From contig NZ_QQSV01000002.1 in the NCBI RefSeq assembly GCF_003351145.1, positions 351,583 through 415,582 on the forward strand: DNA of 64,000 nucleotides. The letters are read 5' to 3'. Each line of letters begins with the position of its first letter. Positions within the stretch are counted from its first letter, which is position 1. This stretch comes from Meiothermus sp. QL-1 (GTDB lineage Bacteria > Deinococcota > Deinococci > Deinococcales > Thermaceae). Below, in pieces: positions 41,282-49,499 of this stretch. The position numbers and the translations under genes are program-made. The notes under the pieces are model-generated. The model worked only from the letters and a program-made list of their open reading frames with translations. It had not been told where the DNA came from and did not search any database.

Positions 41282-41340
41282 AGCCAGAAGAGCGCCCTTT
41301 TCCCGGAAAAGTGCACCCTTTTGGCTCCCTCAGAGGGAGG
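41282..41340 (+). promoter_or_regulatory. structured leader of the lipoprotein pair
   Basis: A 9-bp stem (41282-41290 with 41318-41326, one G-U pair) encloses a smaller hairpin (41297-41311), and a second small hairpin CCCT/AGGG (41327-41330 and 41334-41337) covers half of the GGGAGG ribosome site (41335-41340). Function unknown. Confidence 0.45.
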
Positions 41341-41345
41341 ACTTT

Positions 41346-42107
41346 ATGCGGAGCGGGTATATGCTTTTGGCCCTTAGCCTGGCCCTGGGGGGCCTTTTGG
41401 CCGGGTGCTCCCCCCAGGCTGCCTGCACCACCCCCATCTGCCTCCGGGCCCACTGGCCCCTGAACGAGGCCGCGGGGGCCACGGGCGTGGCGGACATGGT
41501 GACGAACCCCATCCTCAACACCGGCACCCCCAAGCCCGGTGCCGTGGCCGCTTGGCCCAACATGACAGGGCCCATGGCGGTGAGCGGCCAGGTGGCGGGA
41601 GGCCTCTACTTCCCCGGGAACGGGGCCACCTGGGTGGAGGTCCCCTCCACCCCGGACCTCAACCTGGGGTATGGGAGCCTCTACCTGGAGGCCTTTGTGG
41701 CCCCCGTTCAGTGTGGGGCCGGAGCCTACTACCCCATCCTGGACAAGTGGGGTGGGAGTAACGGCTATACCTTCTACCTGGAGGGCACCGGGCTGGGCCA
41801 GGTGCGGGCGGCCTTGCGCCTCGGGGGGAGCATCTTTACCTCCACCCAAAGCTTTACCGCCAACTTTACCCCGCCTTCGGGGGGTATCTGGACCCAGGTG
41901 GCGGTGAAGGTGGACGGGGCCAGTGGGGTCTTCTATGTGAATGGGAACCCAGCTGGTACCTTTGCTGCCCCAGGGGGAAGCACCATCAACACCCTGCCCC
42001 TCTGGATCGGGGCCCTGCACACCCCTCCGGGCGGGATGGGCCACTGCGAGATCGGGCTGGATGAGGTCAAGATAGGAACCATCAACCCTATCTACAGCGG
42101 CCAGTAG
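41346..42107 (+). CDS. LamG-like lipoprotein
   Basis: 253 residues. Lipoprotein signal ending LLAGC (C21). The mature part is a concanavalin/LamG jelly roll: HWPLNEAAGATGVADM near 33, GLYFPGNGATWVEVPSTPDLNLGYGSLYLEAFV near 84, and VAVKVDGASGVFYVNGNPAGTF near 195, ending LDEVKIGTINPIYSG, the usual last strand. Such domains bind carbohydrates or act as adhesion modules. ATG 41346 follows GGGAGG by five bases; 29 upstream codons are excluded because they cover the structured leader. Nine bases before the next lipoprotein gene. Confidence 0.85.
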   Translation: MRSGYMLLALSLALGGLLAGCSPQAACTTPICLRAHWPLNEAAGATGVADMVTNPILNTGTPKPGAVAAWPNMTGPMAVSGQVAGGLYFPGNGATWVEVPSTPDLNLGYGSLYLEAFVAPVQCGAGAYYPILDKWGGSNGYTFYLEGTGLGQVRAALRLGGSIFTSTQSFTANFTPPSGGIWTQVAVKVDGASGVFYVNGNPAGTFAAPGGSTINTLPLWIGALHTPPGGMGHCEIGLDEVKIGTINPIYSGQ

Positions 42108-42116
42108 GAGGGGAGC

Positions 42117-43352
42117 ATGAAGCGCGCCCCTTTTGCCCTTTTTCTGCTGGTGTTGGCGGGGTGCAGCGGGGGCCTGCCGGCCCTGCAGGTGACCCTGGTG
42201 GACGGCATCGGGGAGCCCCTGCAGCCCCTGGCCGCGGCCTGGCGGCTGGGGGCTCCGCCCTTTGCCTGGAACGCCCTGCCCACGGGCCAGTTCAGCTGGA
42301 GCCTGCCCATTCCCCCTGGGGCCCGTTTCCAGGTGGCCTTCCGTTGCCCCAGCGCGGGCTCCACCGACTTCTACGTGAGCCTGGACCTCCGGCGGAGCGA
42401 GGTGGGCAACCAGCTTATGGTGCGCTGCCCCTCGGTCTACGCCAGTCCCCTGACCAGCACAAACGGAACCTTGAACGTCTCTCTCACTTCGGGCCAGGCC
42501 TTCTCCGCCCGCCACCAGGTGGCGGTCTCCGGGAGCACCTTCACCGGCCTCCAGGTGCCCCAGGGCAACGGGCGGGAGGTGGCGGTGTTCGGCGATAGCG
42601 GAGGCACCCCCCACTTTGGCCGCCTGGGGGCTTTGAACATCACCGGCCCCACCAACCTCTCCCTTACACTGAGCCCTATCACGGCCACGCTGAACGTGAC
42701 CACGCCCCCCGGGTTCTTCTCCTATGCGGGGTTGGTCCTCCAGAGCTTCGTACCCGTGGACCTGGCCTCCTGGACTGGGCTTTTGCCCCCGGGTACGCCC
42801 CAGCCGGTGCCCCGGCCTGCCCTTCAGGGGGGCGACCTCTTCCAGTTCTGGACCTGCCATGGCTTTAGCTGCGCCATCCTGCGCGAGCTCTCCACCAGCC
42901 CGGCCGTGGCCCCGGGGGCTTCCCTGAACCTCAACGTTCCCCCCCTCACCCTCTCGGGAAGTGAGACCCACACCCCCACTGCCTTGCCTACCTTCAGCAA
43001 CATTACCACCAGCGGGTTTAGCCCAGGCCTCTCCTTCCTGGGCTATGCCCTCCTCCTGGCGGAGCCTGGGGTGCGCTACTGGCGGCACTTCCTGAGCCCG
43101 GGGGCCCTGGGGAACGCCACCAGCTACTACGTGGACGTGGAGAACGCCCCGGGGTTTGCCGGGGTGGTGCCTACGGTGGGTTCCAGCGTCCAGCTCCGGG
43201 CCACGGCCTTTGCGGGAAACCAGCCCCTTGCCGTCCTGCTGGCCCAGCGGCCCATCCCGGAGGAGACCTTTGCCGCCCACACCCTCTTCCTGGACCGATT
43301 CTGGCCGGTGCACCTGGAGGCTGCTTTGCTTTCCGCAAGCTTTACCTGGTGA
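42117..43352 (+). CDS. lipoprotein, paralogue of the one at 59575-60801
   Basis: 411 residues with a lipoprotein signal (MKRAPFALFLLVLAGC, C16) and a beta-rich Ser/Thr/Pro-rich exterior. No known family. It shares a plan and short blocks with the lipoprotein at 59575-60801: an opening domain ending FRC against VRC, a 'LNITGPTNLSLTL' against 'VNVTSGGNTSASL' block, and near the end 'LGNATSYYVDVENAPGFAG' against 'LGNASSYTLPDLSASSLLG' followed by 'AGNQPL' against 'LSSQPL'. GGAGGGGAGC precedes ATG 42117. Probably co-transcribed with the LamG lipoprotein. Confidence 0.8.
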   Translation: MKRAPFALFLLVLAGCSGGLPALQVTLVDGIGEPLQPLAAAWRLGAPPFAWNALPTGQFSWSLPIPPGARFQVAFRCPSAGSTDFYVSLDLRRSEVGNQLMVRCPSVYASPLTSTNGTLNVSLTSGQAFSARHQVAVSGSTFTGLQVPQGNGREVAVFGDSGGTPHFGRLGALNITGPTNLSLTLSPITATLNVTTPPGFFSYAGLVLQSFVPVDLASWTGLLPPGTPQPVPRPALQGGDLFQFWTCHGFSCAILRELSTSPAVAPGASLNLNVPPLTLSGSETHTPTALPTFSNITTSGFSPGLSFLGYALLLAEPGVRYWRHFLSPGALGNATSYYVDVENAPGFAGVVPTVGSSVQLRATAFAGNQPLAVLLAQRPIPEETFAAHTLFLDRFWPVHLEAALLSASFTW

Positions 43353-43367
43353 AGTGCTGGCTGGCAG

Positions 43368-43391
43368 GCCCTGCTGGGCCCGGCAGGGCTT
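43368..43391. terminator. terminator between convergent genes
   Basis: 7-bp stem GCCCTGC/GCAGGGC (43368-43374 and 43383-43389) with an 8-base loop, followed by TT. It overlaps the end of uvrC. Confidence 0.55.
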
Positions 43392-45175
43392 CATAAGCCA
43401 AAGCTTGCCAAGGCCTCCAGCACCGCCTGGGCGCTGCGCCGGTCGAAGCCCGGCAGCCGAGCCAGTTCCTCGGCGCTGGTGGACCTGAGCTCCTCCAGGC
43501 TGGAGAAGTGCTCCAAAAGCGCCTGCTTGCGGACTGGGCCGATGCCTTTGATGCCGTCGAAGAGGCTTCGCAGGGCCTTCTGGCTTCGCTGCTTGCGGTG
43601 GAAGAGGAGGCCGTTGCGGTGGGCCTCGTCGCGGACGTGGATGAGGAGCTGCAAAGCGGGGTGGGTGAGCGGCAGCGATAGGGTGCGGCCATCGGGGAGG
43701 ACCAGGGTCTCCTCGCGTTTGGCCAGCCCCACCAGCGGCAGCGCCAGCCCGGCTCGGCCGAGCCCCTTTTGTGCCGCCCGCACCTGGCCCAGCCCCCCGT
43801 CAATCAGGAGCAGGTCGGGGATGGGTAGGCTTTGGGCCAGGCTGCCCGTGAAGCGGCGGGCCAAGACCTCTTCCAAAGCGGCATAGTCGTCGGGCCGGCC
43901 CTGCAGGCCCCGGATGCGCATCCGGCGGTACTCGGCCTTCTTGGGCCTGCCCCCTTCGAAGACCACAATTGAGCCCACCGGGTTCTCGCCCAGGAGGTTC
44001 GATATGTCGTAGCCCTCGATGCGGTAGGGGCGGCGGGAGAGGCCGAGGAGCTCCATCAGCCCCTTGAGCCCAGGGTGGTCGCCCCGGCGCTCGAGCGCCC
44101 TCAGCTCGGCCTCGAGCGCAGCCTGGGCGTTCTTCTGGGCCAGCTCAATCAGGCGGGTCTTCTCGCCCCGCTGAGGCACGCGCACCTCCACCCGGCGCCC
44201 CTTGGCGCTCAGAAAGGTTGAGAAGGCTTCCTGCGCCTCCAGCGCAAAGGGCAGCAGCACCAGCGGCGGTAGAGGGGTGGCCTCGAGGTAGTAGTCGCGC
44301 AAAAAGGCCTCCAATAGCTCGGCCTCGCTGGCCTCCTTCACGCCTTCCACGAACCGGCTGATGCGCCCCAGCATCCGCCCGCCGCGCACCTGGTAGAGCT
44401 GCACCACCGCGTAATCCCCGGCCCGGGCAAAGCCGAGGAAGTCCAGGTCCCCAAGCTCAGGGTCGTAGGCCTGCTGGTGGGTGCCGAAGAAGCTCTGGAT
44501 GGCCGCCATCTGGTCGCGCAGTTCGGCCGCCCGCTCGAAGTCCTGCTGCCGGGCGGCCTCGCGCATCTGGGCCTCCAGGCTGGCCTGTAGGGCCCCAATC
44601 TTTCCGTCCAGGAGTTGCTCCACCTGTTCTACCACCGCCCTGTACCGCGCGGGCTCGGCCCGGTCCACACAGGGGGCCAGGCAGCGGCCCATGGCGTGGT
44701 TAAGGCAGGGGTAGCGCCTTTTGCGGAAGGGGTAGCCCGAGTTCTTGCGCAGGGGGAAGTAGCGGTCCACCAGGCGTTTGATGCGCCGCACCGCGCTGGC
44801 CTCGGGGAAGGGCCCCCAGTAGCGGGCCCCGTCGTCCTCTACCCGCCGCACCACCATGAGCATGGGCCAGGCCTCGCGGGTGAGTTTGAGGAAGGGGTAG
44901 TGCTTGTCGTCCTTCATCAGGACGTTGTAGGGGGGCCGGTGGTGCTTGATGAGGTTGGCCTCGAGCAAAAGGGCCTCCACCTCGTCGCGTGCCAGGATGA
45001 ACTCCAGATGAGTGGCCTCCTGGACAATCCGCCGCCCCTTGCCCTCGGCGTGAAAGTAACTGCCCACGCGGGCCTTCAGGTTCTTGGCCTTGCCCACGTA
45101 GAGGGTCTGCTCACCGGCCTTCCACAGATAGACCCCCGGGGCTTCGGGCAGGGGGGGAAGGTCTTCTGGTCGCAT
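43391..45175 (-). CDS. uvrC: UvrABC nuclease subunit C
   Basis: 594 residues. Nucleotide-excision repair nuclease. Domains in order: GIY-YIG (PGVYLWKAGEQTLYVGKAKNLKARV, about 13-37), a Cys cluster YPCLNHAMGRCLAPCV (about 154), UVR domain (about 200-235), UvrC RNase-H-like domain (RIEGYDISNLLGENPVGSIVVFEGG, about 385, and LLIDGGLGQVRAAQKGL near 460), and C-terminal helix-hairpin-helix repeats. ATG 45173-45175. Convergent with the lipoprotein pair and divergent from the small gene at 45226. Confidence 0.96.
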   Translation of the reverse strand: MRPEDLPPLPEAPGVYLWKAGEQTLYVGKAKNLKARVGSYFHAEGKGRRIVQEATHLEFILARDEVEALLLEANLIKHHRPPYNVLMKDDKHYPFLKLTREAWPMLMVVRRVEDDGARYWGPFPEASAVRRIKRLVDRYFPLRKNSGYPFRKRRYPCLNHAMGRCLAPCVDRAEPARYRAVVEQVEQLLDGKIGALQASLEAQMREAARQQDFERAAELRDQMAAIQSFFGTHQQAYDPELGDLDFLGFARAGDYAVVQLYQVRGGRMLGRISRFVEGVKEASEAELLEAFLRDYYLEATPLPPLVLLPFALEAQEAFSTFLSAKGRRVEVRVPQRGEKTRLIELAQKNAQAALEAELRALERRGDHPGLKGLMELLGLSRRPYRIEGYDISNLLGENPVGSIVVFEGGRPKKAEYRRMRIRGLQGRPDDYAALEEVLARRFTGSLAQSLPIPDLLLIDGGLGQVRAAQKGLGRAGLALPLVGLAKREETLVLPDGRTLSLPLTHPALQLLIHVRDEAHRNGLLFHRKQRSQKALRSLFDGIKGIGPVRKQALLEHFSSLEELRSTSAEELARLPGFDRRSAQAVLEALASFGL

Positions 45176-45212
45176 CGGGGTCTATCCTAGAACACCCCCC
45201 ACCTGGCTTGTG

Positions 45213-45218
45213 TAAACT
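45213..45218 (+). promoter_or_regulatory. -10 box, leaderless type
   Basis: TAAACT seven bases before ATG 45226, preceded by TGTG. Confidence 0.5.
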
Positions 45219-45225
45219 GGGCCCT

Positions 45226-45624
45226 ATGAGCGCTGACCAAGACGGAATGCTCTATCAAGCCTGGGTGGAGGTCCTCGACTGGATGAGGGAGTACGCCCTT
45301 CTGCGGGGGGTGCAGTTCAGCAAGGAGTCCGACTTCCCCGACTTCATCTACCGCATGGAGCGGCCCTACGAGGTGCCCACCACCATCATGGCTGCCTCTC
45401 TTTCAGACGAGCGGGGGGAGCCCTTCTTCTTCGCCTCGGTCTCGCCCCGCCACGCCAAGCTCAAGCACATCGCCTTCCGGGTGCCCGGGGGGCACATCCA
45501 CCACCACGCCCACTGGGAGGAGGGCCAGGGGCTGCTGCTCTCGGGCAGGATTCCCCTCACCAAGGGGCGGCTTTTCCAGATGGCCGACCGGGCTCGAGCC
45601 GCTTTGGTGCGGCAGAGCGCTTAG
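45226..45624 (+). CDS. hypothetical protein with His-rich motif, 132 residues
   Basis: Not recognised. Residues about 48-110 form an alternating beta-type pattern (TIMAASLSDERGEPFFFASVS) followed by GGHIHHHAHWEEG, with five histidines within seven residues (H-I-H-H-H-A-H), a likely metal site if folded on one face. No signal peptide. ATG 45226 is chosen because TAAACT lies seven bases upstream; six further codons are possible. Its stop directly abuts that of the convergent cyclase gene. Confidence 0.7.
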   Translation: MSADQDGMLYQAWVEVLDWMREYALLRGVQFSKESDFPDFIYRMERPYEVPTTIMAASLSDERGEPFFFASVSPRHAKLKHIAFRVPGGHIHHHAHWEEGQGLLLSGRIPLTKGRLFQMADRARAALVRQSA

Positions 45625-46440
45625 CTACCAGATAGCCATGGCCCGGGTGGGCCCGCCCGAGGCCCCCTTGTGCTTAGGCCCCCCCACGATGATCATGGCC
45701 CCGCTGGGCCGGACTGCCCCCAGGTTGGCCAGGTTCTCCAGGCCGTACTTGCCGGCCCCCAGGAAGACCACGTGGCTTTTGAAGTCCCTGGAGGCTCCGA
45801 AGTCTAGGGAGAGGGTATCCACCCCCACGCCCACGATGTTCCGTTCCCGCACCAAAAACTCGGCGGCAGCGGGGCTAAAACCGGGGTAGTGCTGCACCCC
45901 GGCGCTGTCTTGGTTCACGTAGGCCTTGGGGTCGTTGACCCGGCTTTCCCAGCCCGAGTACATGGCCACGAAGGCCCCGTTGGGCAGCCGCCCGAAGCTG
46001 CGCTCCCAGGCCAGGATGTCGTCTATGGTGACCTCGGCATCGGGGTTGCGATCGGCCTTGGCTTTGATGTTGATAACCGCCAGAGGGGCGATGAGCCGGT
46101 TTACCGGGAGGGCTTCGGCGGTGGGGGCCCCGTCCACGAAGTGGGCCGGGGCGTCCATATGGGTGCCGGTGTGCTCCCAAATTTCCAGGAGGTTGCCGTA
46201 GTAGCCGTCTTTTTTGACCGTGACCAGCTCGGTGATCCGCATGGGCCTGGCCCCGGGGAACATGGGGAAGTTGGGGGAGGCCACGTGGGTAAGGTCGAGC
46301 ACGTTGCTGAAGGCCCGGCCGGCCACCTGGCCCTGGGCTTGGGCGCTGCTGGCGTAAGCGGCCAGCCCTGCCGCCAGGCCCAGGACTTCGCGACGGCTAA
46401 GATTCCTCTCTACCCAGCTCATCACGTGGGGTGCGCACAT
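45625..46440 (-). CDS. Tat-exported cyclase-family metallohydrolase (kynurenine formamidase-like)
   Basis: 271 residues. The N-terminus has a twin-arginine signal (LSRREVLGLAAGLAAYASSAQA, about 15-36). The body is a cyclase/KynB fold with the metal-binding motif HTGTHMDAPAHF (about 89-100) and later GWESRV and VGVDTLSLDFG. Related enzymes hydrolyse N-formylkynurenine, isatin or other amides and lactones; export by Tat is unusual, as most KynB enzymes are cytoplasmic. ATG 46438-46440 follows GAGGAGG. Substrate unknown. Confidence 0.85.
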   Translation of the reverse strand: MCAPHVMSWVERNLSRREVLGLAAGLAAYASSAQAQGQVAGRAFSNVLDLTHVASPNFPMFPGARPMRITELVTVKKDGYYGNLLEIWEHTGTHMDAPAHFVDGAPTAEALPVNRLIAPLAVINIKAKADRNPDAEVTIDDILAWERSFGRLPNGAFVAMYSGWESRVNDPKAYVNQDSAGVQHYPGFSPAAAEFLVRERNIVGVGVDTLSLDFGASRDFKSHVVFLGAGKYGLENLANLGAVRPSGAMIIVGGPKHKGASGGPTRAMAIW

Positions 46441-46494
46441 GCTGTCCTCCTCGCTTTGAACCCAGTCTAGGCCCTGGGAAAGCTCTGGCGCAAC

Positions 46495-46914
46495 CTAGGC
46501 CTTGCGCACCCCCAAGAGGGCCAGGCTGATGAGGGCGAAGGCAATCCAGGCCTGGAGGGGGATGGGGAACTGGGGCAGGTATTCCACGTTGCAGGGGATG
46601 GGGCCCTTGCAGACGCTGGGGGCCAGGCCCGGTACCCATAGTTCCAAGAGATGGTAGCTGCTCCAGAAAAGGCCCAGGAGGGAGAGGCTAAGGGCATAGG
46701 GGCGGATGCCCGGGTCGTTGCGCCAGACCGCCAGGCCCAGCAGGAGGGCCAGGGGGTACATGGCTATCCGCTGGTACCAGCAGAGGGTGCAGGGGATGAA
46801 GTTGCGCACCTCGGAGTAGTAGAGGCTGCCCAGGGTGGCGACGAGGGCTACCAGCCAGGCGAAGGCCAGCAGGAGGGTGTTGCGGCTGCCGGAGAGCTTT
46901 TCCACCGAGCCCAT
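46495..46914 (-). CDS. DsbB/BdbC-type thiol-disulfide oxidoreductase
   Basis: 139 residues, four hydrophobic helices. The quinone-side CxxC is IPCTLCWYQR (about 33-42) and the second, periplasmic pair is CKGPIPCN (about 93-100), both typical of DsbB/BdbC. It re-oxidises a DsbA-like partner, delivering electrons to quinone. ATG 46912-46914 lies one base after the stop of the GNAT-like gene (TAG-A-ATG), indicating coupling. No DsbA-type partner is in view. Confidence 0.92.
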   Translation of the reverse strand: MGSVEKLSGSRNTLLLAFAWLVALVATLGSLYYSEVRNFIPCTLCWYQRIAMYPLALLLGLAVWRNDPGIRPYALSLSLLGLFWSSYHLLELWVPGLAPSVCKGPIPCNVEYLPQFPIPLQAWIAFALISLALLGVRKA

Positions 46915-46915
46915 T

Positions 46916-47569
46916 CTACAGGGCATAGCGGACGAAGCGCTGCAGCGGCTGGCCAGGAAACTCAACAGCGCTCCCCTCCGGGCGGATAAAAGGGCCCGGG
47001 TAGAGGCGACCAAGCAGGGCGCTGCCCACCCCCTGTCCCAGGCTCGAGGGCAGCACCCCCAAAAGAAGGCCCACTCCCCGTCCCACCAGTGCGGCCCCTA
47101 GGGCCTCGTGCTCTAGGTAGGCCACGAAGGCTGTGTTTTCGGGGCTTTGTAGCAGCCGCCCCACCGCCTGGGCGAAGGCTAACCGCCACTGGGGGGCTTG
47201 GTAGGCCTCGGTGATCAGGCGGGCCAGCCGCCAGGCTTCCGACCAGGGAACCTGTTCGGTTTGGATTTGGCTCGAGGCAGATTTGGGTGCGCAGAGCTCG
47301 AAAACCGCTACCGGTCGGTAGCCTCTGGCTAGAAGCCCACTGGCGTCTGCCCCTTCGGGCAGGGTGAAGGCGGGCGGGGCCCCAATGCTGCGGAAGCGCG
47401 CCTCAATCGTTGAGGTAGCTTCAGGGTCGTAGCCGAAGGCGGTGTTGGCCAGCAGCAGGGGGAAGCTAGGCTGGAGCAGGTAAGGTACCCCTGCCACCTC
47501 GCCGGAGTGAGCCCTAGAGGCCAACGGTTGGTATAGCTCGTGGAGGCACAGAGGGGTTATGGGCCTCAT
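46916..47569 (-). CDS. GNAT-like hypothetical protein
   Basis: 217 residues. The second half shows a degenerate acetyltransferase pattern: EAWRLARLITEAYQAPQWRLAFAQAVGRLL, FVAYLEHEALGAALVGRG, and LGVLPSSLGQGVGSALLGRLY (about 165-185), where Q/R-x-x-G-x-G/A would be the acetyl-CoA loop. The N-terminal half is not recognised. ATG 47567-47569 overlaps the ftsY stop (ATGA), so ftsY, this gene and the DsbB-type gene form an operon. Confidence 0.75.
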   Translation of the reverse strand: MRPITPLCLHELYQPLASRAHSGEVAGVPYLLQPSFPLLLANTAFGYDPEATSTIEARFRSIGAPPAFTLPEGADASGLLARGYRPVAVFELCAPKSASSQIQTEQVPWSEAWRLARLITEAYQAPQWRLAFAQAVGRLLQSPENTAFVAYLEHEALGAALVGRGVGLLLGVLPSSLGQGVGSALLGRLYPGPFIRPEGSAVEFPGQPLQRFVRYAL

Positions 47570-48480
47570 CCTAGCAGCGCTTCGACGAACTCGCCGGCAT
47601 CGAAGGGTTGCAAGTCGTCGGCTTTTTCGCCTACCCCGATGAACTTGATGGGCACCCCCAGGGTGCGCACGATGGGCACCAGCACCCCTCCCTTGGCAGT
47701 ACCGTCCAGCTTGGTCACGATTACCCCGGTGAGGCCCACGGCCTGGTGGAACTTTTTAGCCTGCTCCAGGCCGTTTTGCCCGGTGACCGCATCCAGCACC
47801 AGCCAGACCTCCCGGGGCTCGCCTGGGTCGGCCTTGGCGATGGAGCGCTTGACCTTGGCCAGCTCCTCCATCAGGTTGTGCTTGGTGTGGAGCCGGCCGG
47901 CCGTGTCCACCAAGAGAAGGTCGATTCCTCGGGCCCGGCGGGCCGAAGCCGCGTCGAAGGCTAGGGCGGCTGGGTCGGCCCCTTCAGGCCCTTGCAGGAC
48001 CGGAATGCCCAGCCGCTCGCCCCACAGGCCGAGCTGGGCTCCCCCGGCTGCGCGGAAGGTGTCCCCAGCGCAGAACATCACGCTTTTGCCCTGGCTGCGG
48101 TAGTACTGCCCCAGCTTGGCGATGGTGGTGGTCTTGCCCACCCCGTTCACCCCCACCACCAGGACCACGTGGCCCTGGGGCTCCACGGGGGTCTTCTTGG
48201 CATCGGGCCTGAAGCCCGCCTTGCGGATCTTAGCTCGGAAGGGGTCGGGCTCGAGCTGCACTGTGAGGGCCTGCTTGAGGGCCTCGCGCAGGTCTTTTTT
48301 GCCCGACTGGCGCACCTCCTCGAGCACGGTCTGGGTGGCCTCCACCCCTACGTCGGCGGCAATCAGGGCCAGCTCGAGCTCCTCCAGCACCTCTTCAGGG
48401 TTTTTGCTCCAGGGAATAGCCCTCACCAGGTTTTCGCGGGTCTTGCTCAAGCCCTCGCGGAGGCGCTCTAGCCAGCTCAT
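47566..48480 (-). CDS. ftsY: signal recognition particle receptor FtsY
   Basis: 304 residues. SRP-type GTPase that docks ribosome-SRP complexes at the membrane. N domain (about 1-85) then the G domain with G1 GVNGVGKTTT (about 109-118), DTAGRLHTKHNLMEEL (G3, about 190) and TKLDGTAKGG (G4/G5, about 250). The acidic A domain of E. coli FtsY is missing, as usual in Thermaceae. ATG 48478-48480. Confidence 0.96.
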   Translation of the reverse strand: MSWLERLREGLSKTRENLVRAIPWSKNPEEVLEELELALIAADVGVEATQTVLEEVRQSGKKDLREALKQALTVQLEPDPFRAKIRKAGFRPDAKKTPVEPQGHVVLVVGVNGVGKTTTIAKLGQYYRSQGKSVMFCAGDTFRAAGGAQLGLWGERLGIPVLQGPEGADPAALAFDAASARRARGIDLLLVDTAGRLHTKHNLMEELAKVKRSIAKADPGEPREVWLVLDAVTGQNGLEQAKKFHQAVGLTGVIVTKLDGTAKGGVLVPIVRTLGVPIKFIGVGEKADDLQPFDAGEFVEALLG

Positions 48481-48500
48481 AGCAGCCCCCAGTCTACCGA

Positions 48501-48527
48501 AAAAACCCCCGCCCTAGAGGGCAGGGG
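48501..48527 (-). terminator. terminator of the manganese catalase gene
   Basis: Stem CCCC-x-GCCC/GGGC-x-GGGG (48506-48514 and 48519-48527, one mismatch) followed on the minus strand by six T. It separates the catalase gene from ftsY. Confidence 0.75.
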
Positions 48528-48542
48528 CAGGAAAAGGTGGGG

Positions 48543-49451
48543 CTACTTGGCTTTTTCGTAGAGCTTCTTGGCGATTTCGTAAAGCTCGCCGGGGTGGAAC
48601 TCGGGGGCGAACTCCGCCGCGTCGTGGCCCGCGTCGAAGACCGGCCCACCGGTGGGGGGTCCGTCCACCACCACCACGGGGCTGCCGTCCTCGGGGGAGG
48701 CCCCGTTCCACACCAGGCCCAGGTCCTGGTAGTCCGAGGGGCTGAAGCGGTAGAGGTTCTTGTGGAAGCCCAGGTCCATGTACTTCTTGGCCTCGGGGAA
48801 CTTGCTGTTGTCAATGCGGGGGATGGGGAGCATCTTGGTCATCTCCACCCCCGTGAGGCTCTCCAGGGCCTTGCCGTAGGCGGCGGCGTGCACCCCGCCC
48901 CGCACCAGGAGGTAGCCGATCATCTCCCGGGCTACGGGGTTATCGGTCATCTCGTACACCCGGAGCTTGTGGGTACGGGCCGCCACCTCCAGGAAGAAGT
49001 TGTGCAGGAGGTCCAGGATCAGGTTGCCGCTGGTGAAGACGTACTCCCCGTGCCAGTGCTCCCCCATGGCCCCCATGACCAGGCTGTTGGCCCCGCCGGC
49101 AATGAAGTGGGCGGCGTTGCGGGCGTCCTTGGCATAGCCCAGGGGGGCCTGCACCGGGTCCACCCCCTCCTCCAGGTCCTGGCCGGGGTTCTTGGCCAGG
49201 AGGCTGTTGATGGTGGCCGCCACCAGCTCAATGTGCCCCAGCTCCTCGGTGGCGATGTTGGCGATGAGGTCGTAGTAGGGCTTCAGGGTCTTCTTCCCCC
49301 GGAAGTTGAAGGACTGGTACATGTAGTTCATCAGGGTGGACATCTCCCCGAAGCGCCCCCCCAAAAGGGCCTGCACCGCGGCGGCGGCGTTGGGGTCTTG
49401 CTCCTTGGGCATGGGCAGCTCGATTTGCAAACGGTCTATTCTGAGGAACAT
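48543..49451 (-). CDS. manganese catalase
   Basis: 302 residues, the length of the Thermus thermophilus enzyme. Ferritin-like four-helix protein that dismutates hydrogen peroxide with a dimanganese centre in the cytoplasm. All five ligands fall at the known positions: E36 (RFGEMST), E70 and H73 (TEELGHIE), E155 (FFLEVAAR) and H188 (GGVHAAA). ATG 49449-49451 has AGGAGG at 49459-49464. It diverges from an OxyR-type regulator, and its promoter has a poor -35 box, suggesting activation by that regulator. Confidence 0.97.
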   Translation of the reverse strand: MFLRIDRLQIELPMPKEQDPNAAAAVQALLGGRFGEMSTLMNYMYQSFNFRGKKTLKPYYDLIANIATEELGHIELVAATINSLLAKNPGQDLEEGVDPVQAPLGYAKDARNAAHFIAGGANSLVMGAMGEHWHGEYVFTSGNLILDLLHNFFLEVAARTHKLRVYEMTDNPVAREMIGYLLVRGGVHAAAYGKALESLTGVEMTKMLPIPRIDNSKFPEAKKYMDLGFHKNLYRFSPSDYQDLGLVWNGASPEDGSPVVVVDGPPTGGPVFDAGHDAAEFAPEFHPGELYEIAKKLYEKAK

Positions 49452-49463
49452 TTTCGCACCTCC

Positions 49464-49482
49464 TGCCCGAAGGTTTCGGGCA
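49464..49482 (-). repeat. hairpin at the ribosome site of the catalase mRNA
   Basis: Perfect 8-bp stem TGCCCGAA/TTCGGGCA (49464-49471 and 49475-49482) with a 3-base loop, its 3' arm touching the AGGAGG ribosome site. Confidence 0.65.
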
Positions 49483-49499
49483 ACTCCTACCCTAGGCAA

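Noticed and set aside
41262..43394. 710-codon minus-strand frame opposite the two lipoprotein genes
   Set aside because: Same GC artefact; no ribosome site, no domains, and it runs through the structured leader of the plus-strand genes.
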